Part shown: piece after piece, positions 63,356-64,000 of the stretch
Numbering within the stretch: position 1 is the first letter of the stretch
How the letters are laid out: each line of letters begins with the position of its first letter
Assembly: GCF_013106755.1 (NCBI RefSeq)
Contig: NZ_WHPF01000014.1
Coordinates: 62,001 to 126,000, forward strand
Source of the DNA: Limnovirga soli
GTDB taxonomy: Bacteria; Bacteroidota; Bacteroidia; Chitinophagales; Chitinophagaceae
DNA: 64,000 nt
Direction: 5' to 3'
Made by a program: the position numbers and the translations under genes
The notes under the pieces: generated by a model
Told to the model about the DNA's origin: nothing
Seen by the model: only the letters and a program-made list of their open reading frames with translations
The model's database searches: none

Positions 63356-63778
63356 ATGGAATTTAATCAAGACAATAAGGTTGTGCAACTTTGTGCTGCA
63401 GGCATGGAACTGGAAGGACAAGGCAAATTAATAGAAGCCAACAATCGGTTTGAAGAAGCATGGAATTTTGCTTCAACTGACTTTGAAAAATTTACTGCTG
63501 CACATTATATGGCTCGACAACAAAAAAGCATTTTGGATAAATTAAATTGGGACAATACGGCATTAAAACATGCTTTAAAAATTAACGATGATAGCATTAA
63601 AGAAACTTTGCCCTCTCTTTATTTGAACATTGGAAAATGCTATGAAGACCTAAGTGATTTTGAAAATGCAAAAATCAATTACAAGGCAGCTTTCTCTTTT
63701 TCAACTTATCTTCCTGACAATGGATATGGTAATATGATTAAAGCTGGAATAAATCGGGCACTTGATAGAATTAACTAG
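63356..63778 (+). CDS. TPR-repeat protein, island cargo
   Basis: A 140-residue protein built of about three TPR-like helical pairs (AGMELEGQGKLIEANNRFEE, LPSLYLNIGKCYEDLSDFEN, AKINYKAAFSF). It has no signal peptide. Single small TPR proteins of this type are common cargo genes in Bacteroidota. It lies directly before the second integrase tail. Confidence 0.75.
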   Translation: MEFNQDNKVVQLCAAGMELEGQGKLIEANNRFEEAWNFASTDFEKFTAAHYMARQQKSILDKLNWDNTALKHALKINDDSIKETLPSLYLNIGKCYEDLSDFENAKINYKAAFSFSTYLPDNGYGNMIKAGINRALDRIN

Positions 63779-63834
63779 CTATCAGGAGCGATACTTAAGA
63801 ATTGATGCAGATGAACTCCGAACCGCAAGCATGG

Positions 63835-63953
63835 GTTATAAATGGCAGCAAATGCAAAACCGCCACAGGAGCAGCGCCATAATGGAACGGTACAACCGTA
63901 AACTCGGCGCCTATTTTATTAACTGCAGCAATTTACATTATAGAAATTTTTAG
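63835..63953 (+). pseudogene. Integrase C-terminal fragment (second copy)
   Basis: The last 36 codons of an integrase from WQQMQNRHRSSAIMERYNRK to the stop. The active-site His and Tyr (63864-63866 and 63891-63893) and the reading frame are kept, but there is no other integrase sequence upstream; a TPR gene adjoins instead. It is about 92 percent identical by eye to the end of the intact integrase gene. Confidence 0.9.
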
Positions 63954-64000
63954 CCAGGCACTTGAATAAGCATTTGGCTTTACTTGCGTCGCACACTTGT
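63843..64000 (+). repeat. Direct repeat, right copy: integrase 3' end plus family 1 repeat
   Basis: This is the right partner of 60540-60697. Together they enclose 3.1 kb with three or four unrelated genes. The repeat continues to the last base of the window. Confidence 0.92.
63984..64000 (+). repeat. Dispersed repeat family 1, cut by window end
   Basis: TTGCGTCGCACACTTGT is identical to the core as far as visible, preceded by GGCTTTAC, 31 bases after the stop of the integrase fragment. Confidence 0.88.

Overview
The window looks like chromosomal DNA of a Bacteroidota bacterium, most likely a member of the Chitinophagaceae. The supporting signs are a SusC/SusD outer-membrane pair, FAS1, DUF2911, LemA and TPM-domain proteins in the usual Bacteroidota style, few Shine-Dalgarno sequences, a promoter of the TTTG / TAnnTTTG type in front of a tRNA, and AT-rich DNA. 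The family-level placement is inference from gene style; no 16S gene or marker set is present.

Layout. 1-2279 (minus): 5' part of a secreted dehydrogenase-like lipoprotein with HEAT-like repeats, cut by the window edge. 2765-6823 (minus): a three-gene set ending in a secreted HExxH metallopeptidase, plus an unrelated membrane protein. 7098-19539 (minus): a defence island. Its heart is one compact gene run, read in the order XRE regulator, Vsr endonuclease, small protein, 5-cytosine methyltransferase, GHKL (MORC/MutL-like) ATPase, Z1 helicase, PD-(D/E)XK nuclease (DUF4420 type) and AIPR protein. A stand-alone HNH nuclease follows after a repeat-filled gap. 19540-24822: a gene-poor accessory stretch with a REP-associated (RAYT-like) transposase remnant, several dispersed hairpin repeats and a few small genes, including a FAS1 protein. 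24823-32414: mostly housekeeping genes (SatD/DUF3307, DUF2911, aspartate kinase, queuosine-precursor transporter, NUDIX, acyl-ACP desaturase). 32712-50905 (plus): a hybrid sensor kinase, then an Lrp regulator, SusC/SusD, two aldehyde dehydrogenases, two class III aminotransferases, an NhaC-type antiporter, two GNATs and a YtcJ-like amidohydrolase. Together these read as a locus for uptake and breakdown of an amine or omega-amino acid. 51560-54259: LysR regulator divergent from isocitrate dehydrogenase. 54432-58911 (minus): TPM, TPM, LemA, pgk, gap. 59280-64000: tRNA-Glu(UUC) with a tyrosine integrase directly behind it and a small island of unrelated cargo genes. The island is closed at the window end by a second, diverged copy of the integrase 3' end.

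The whole window is sprinkled with short intergenic repeats of at least five families. The commonest has the core TTGCGTCGCACACTTGTAC and occurs about 19 times, mostly 30-55 bp beyond stop codons. The two most interesting objects are the GHKL-Z1-DUF4420-AIPR restriction-type operon and the tRNA-Glu island. The island has a duplicated integrase tail, an attC-like long inverted repeat and a triple-palindrome element (CGTGATTTATCACG), of which an inverted homologue lies about 40 kb away in the RAYT region.

All calls were made by reading the sequence and its translations. No database search was run, and family names are from recall of motifs.
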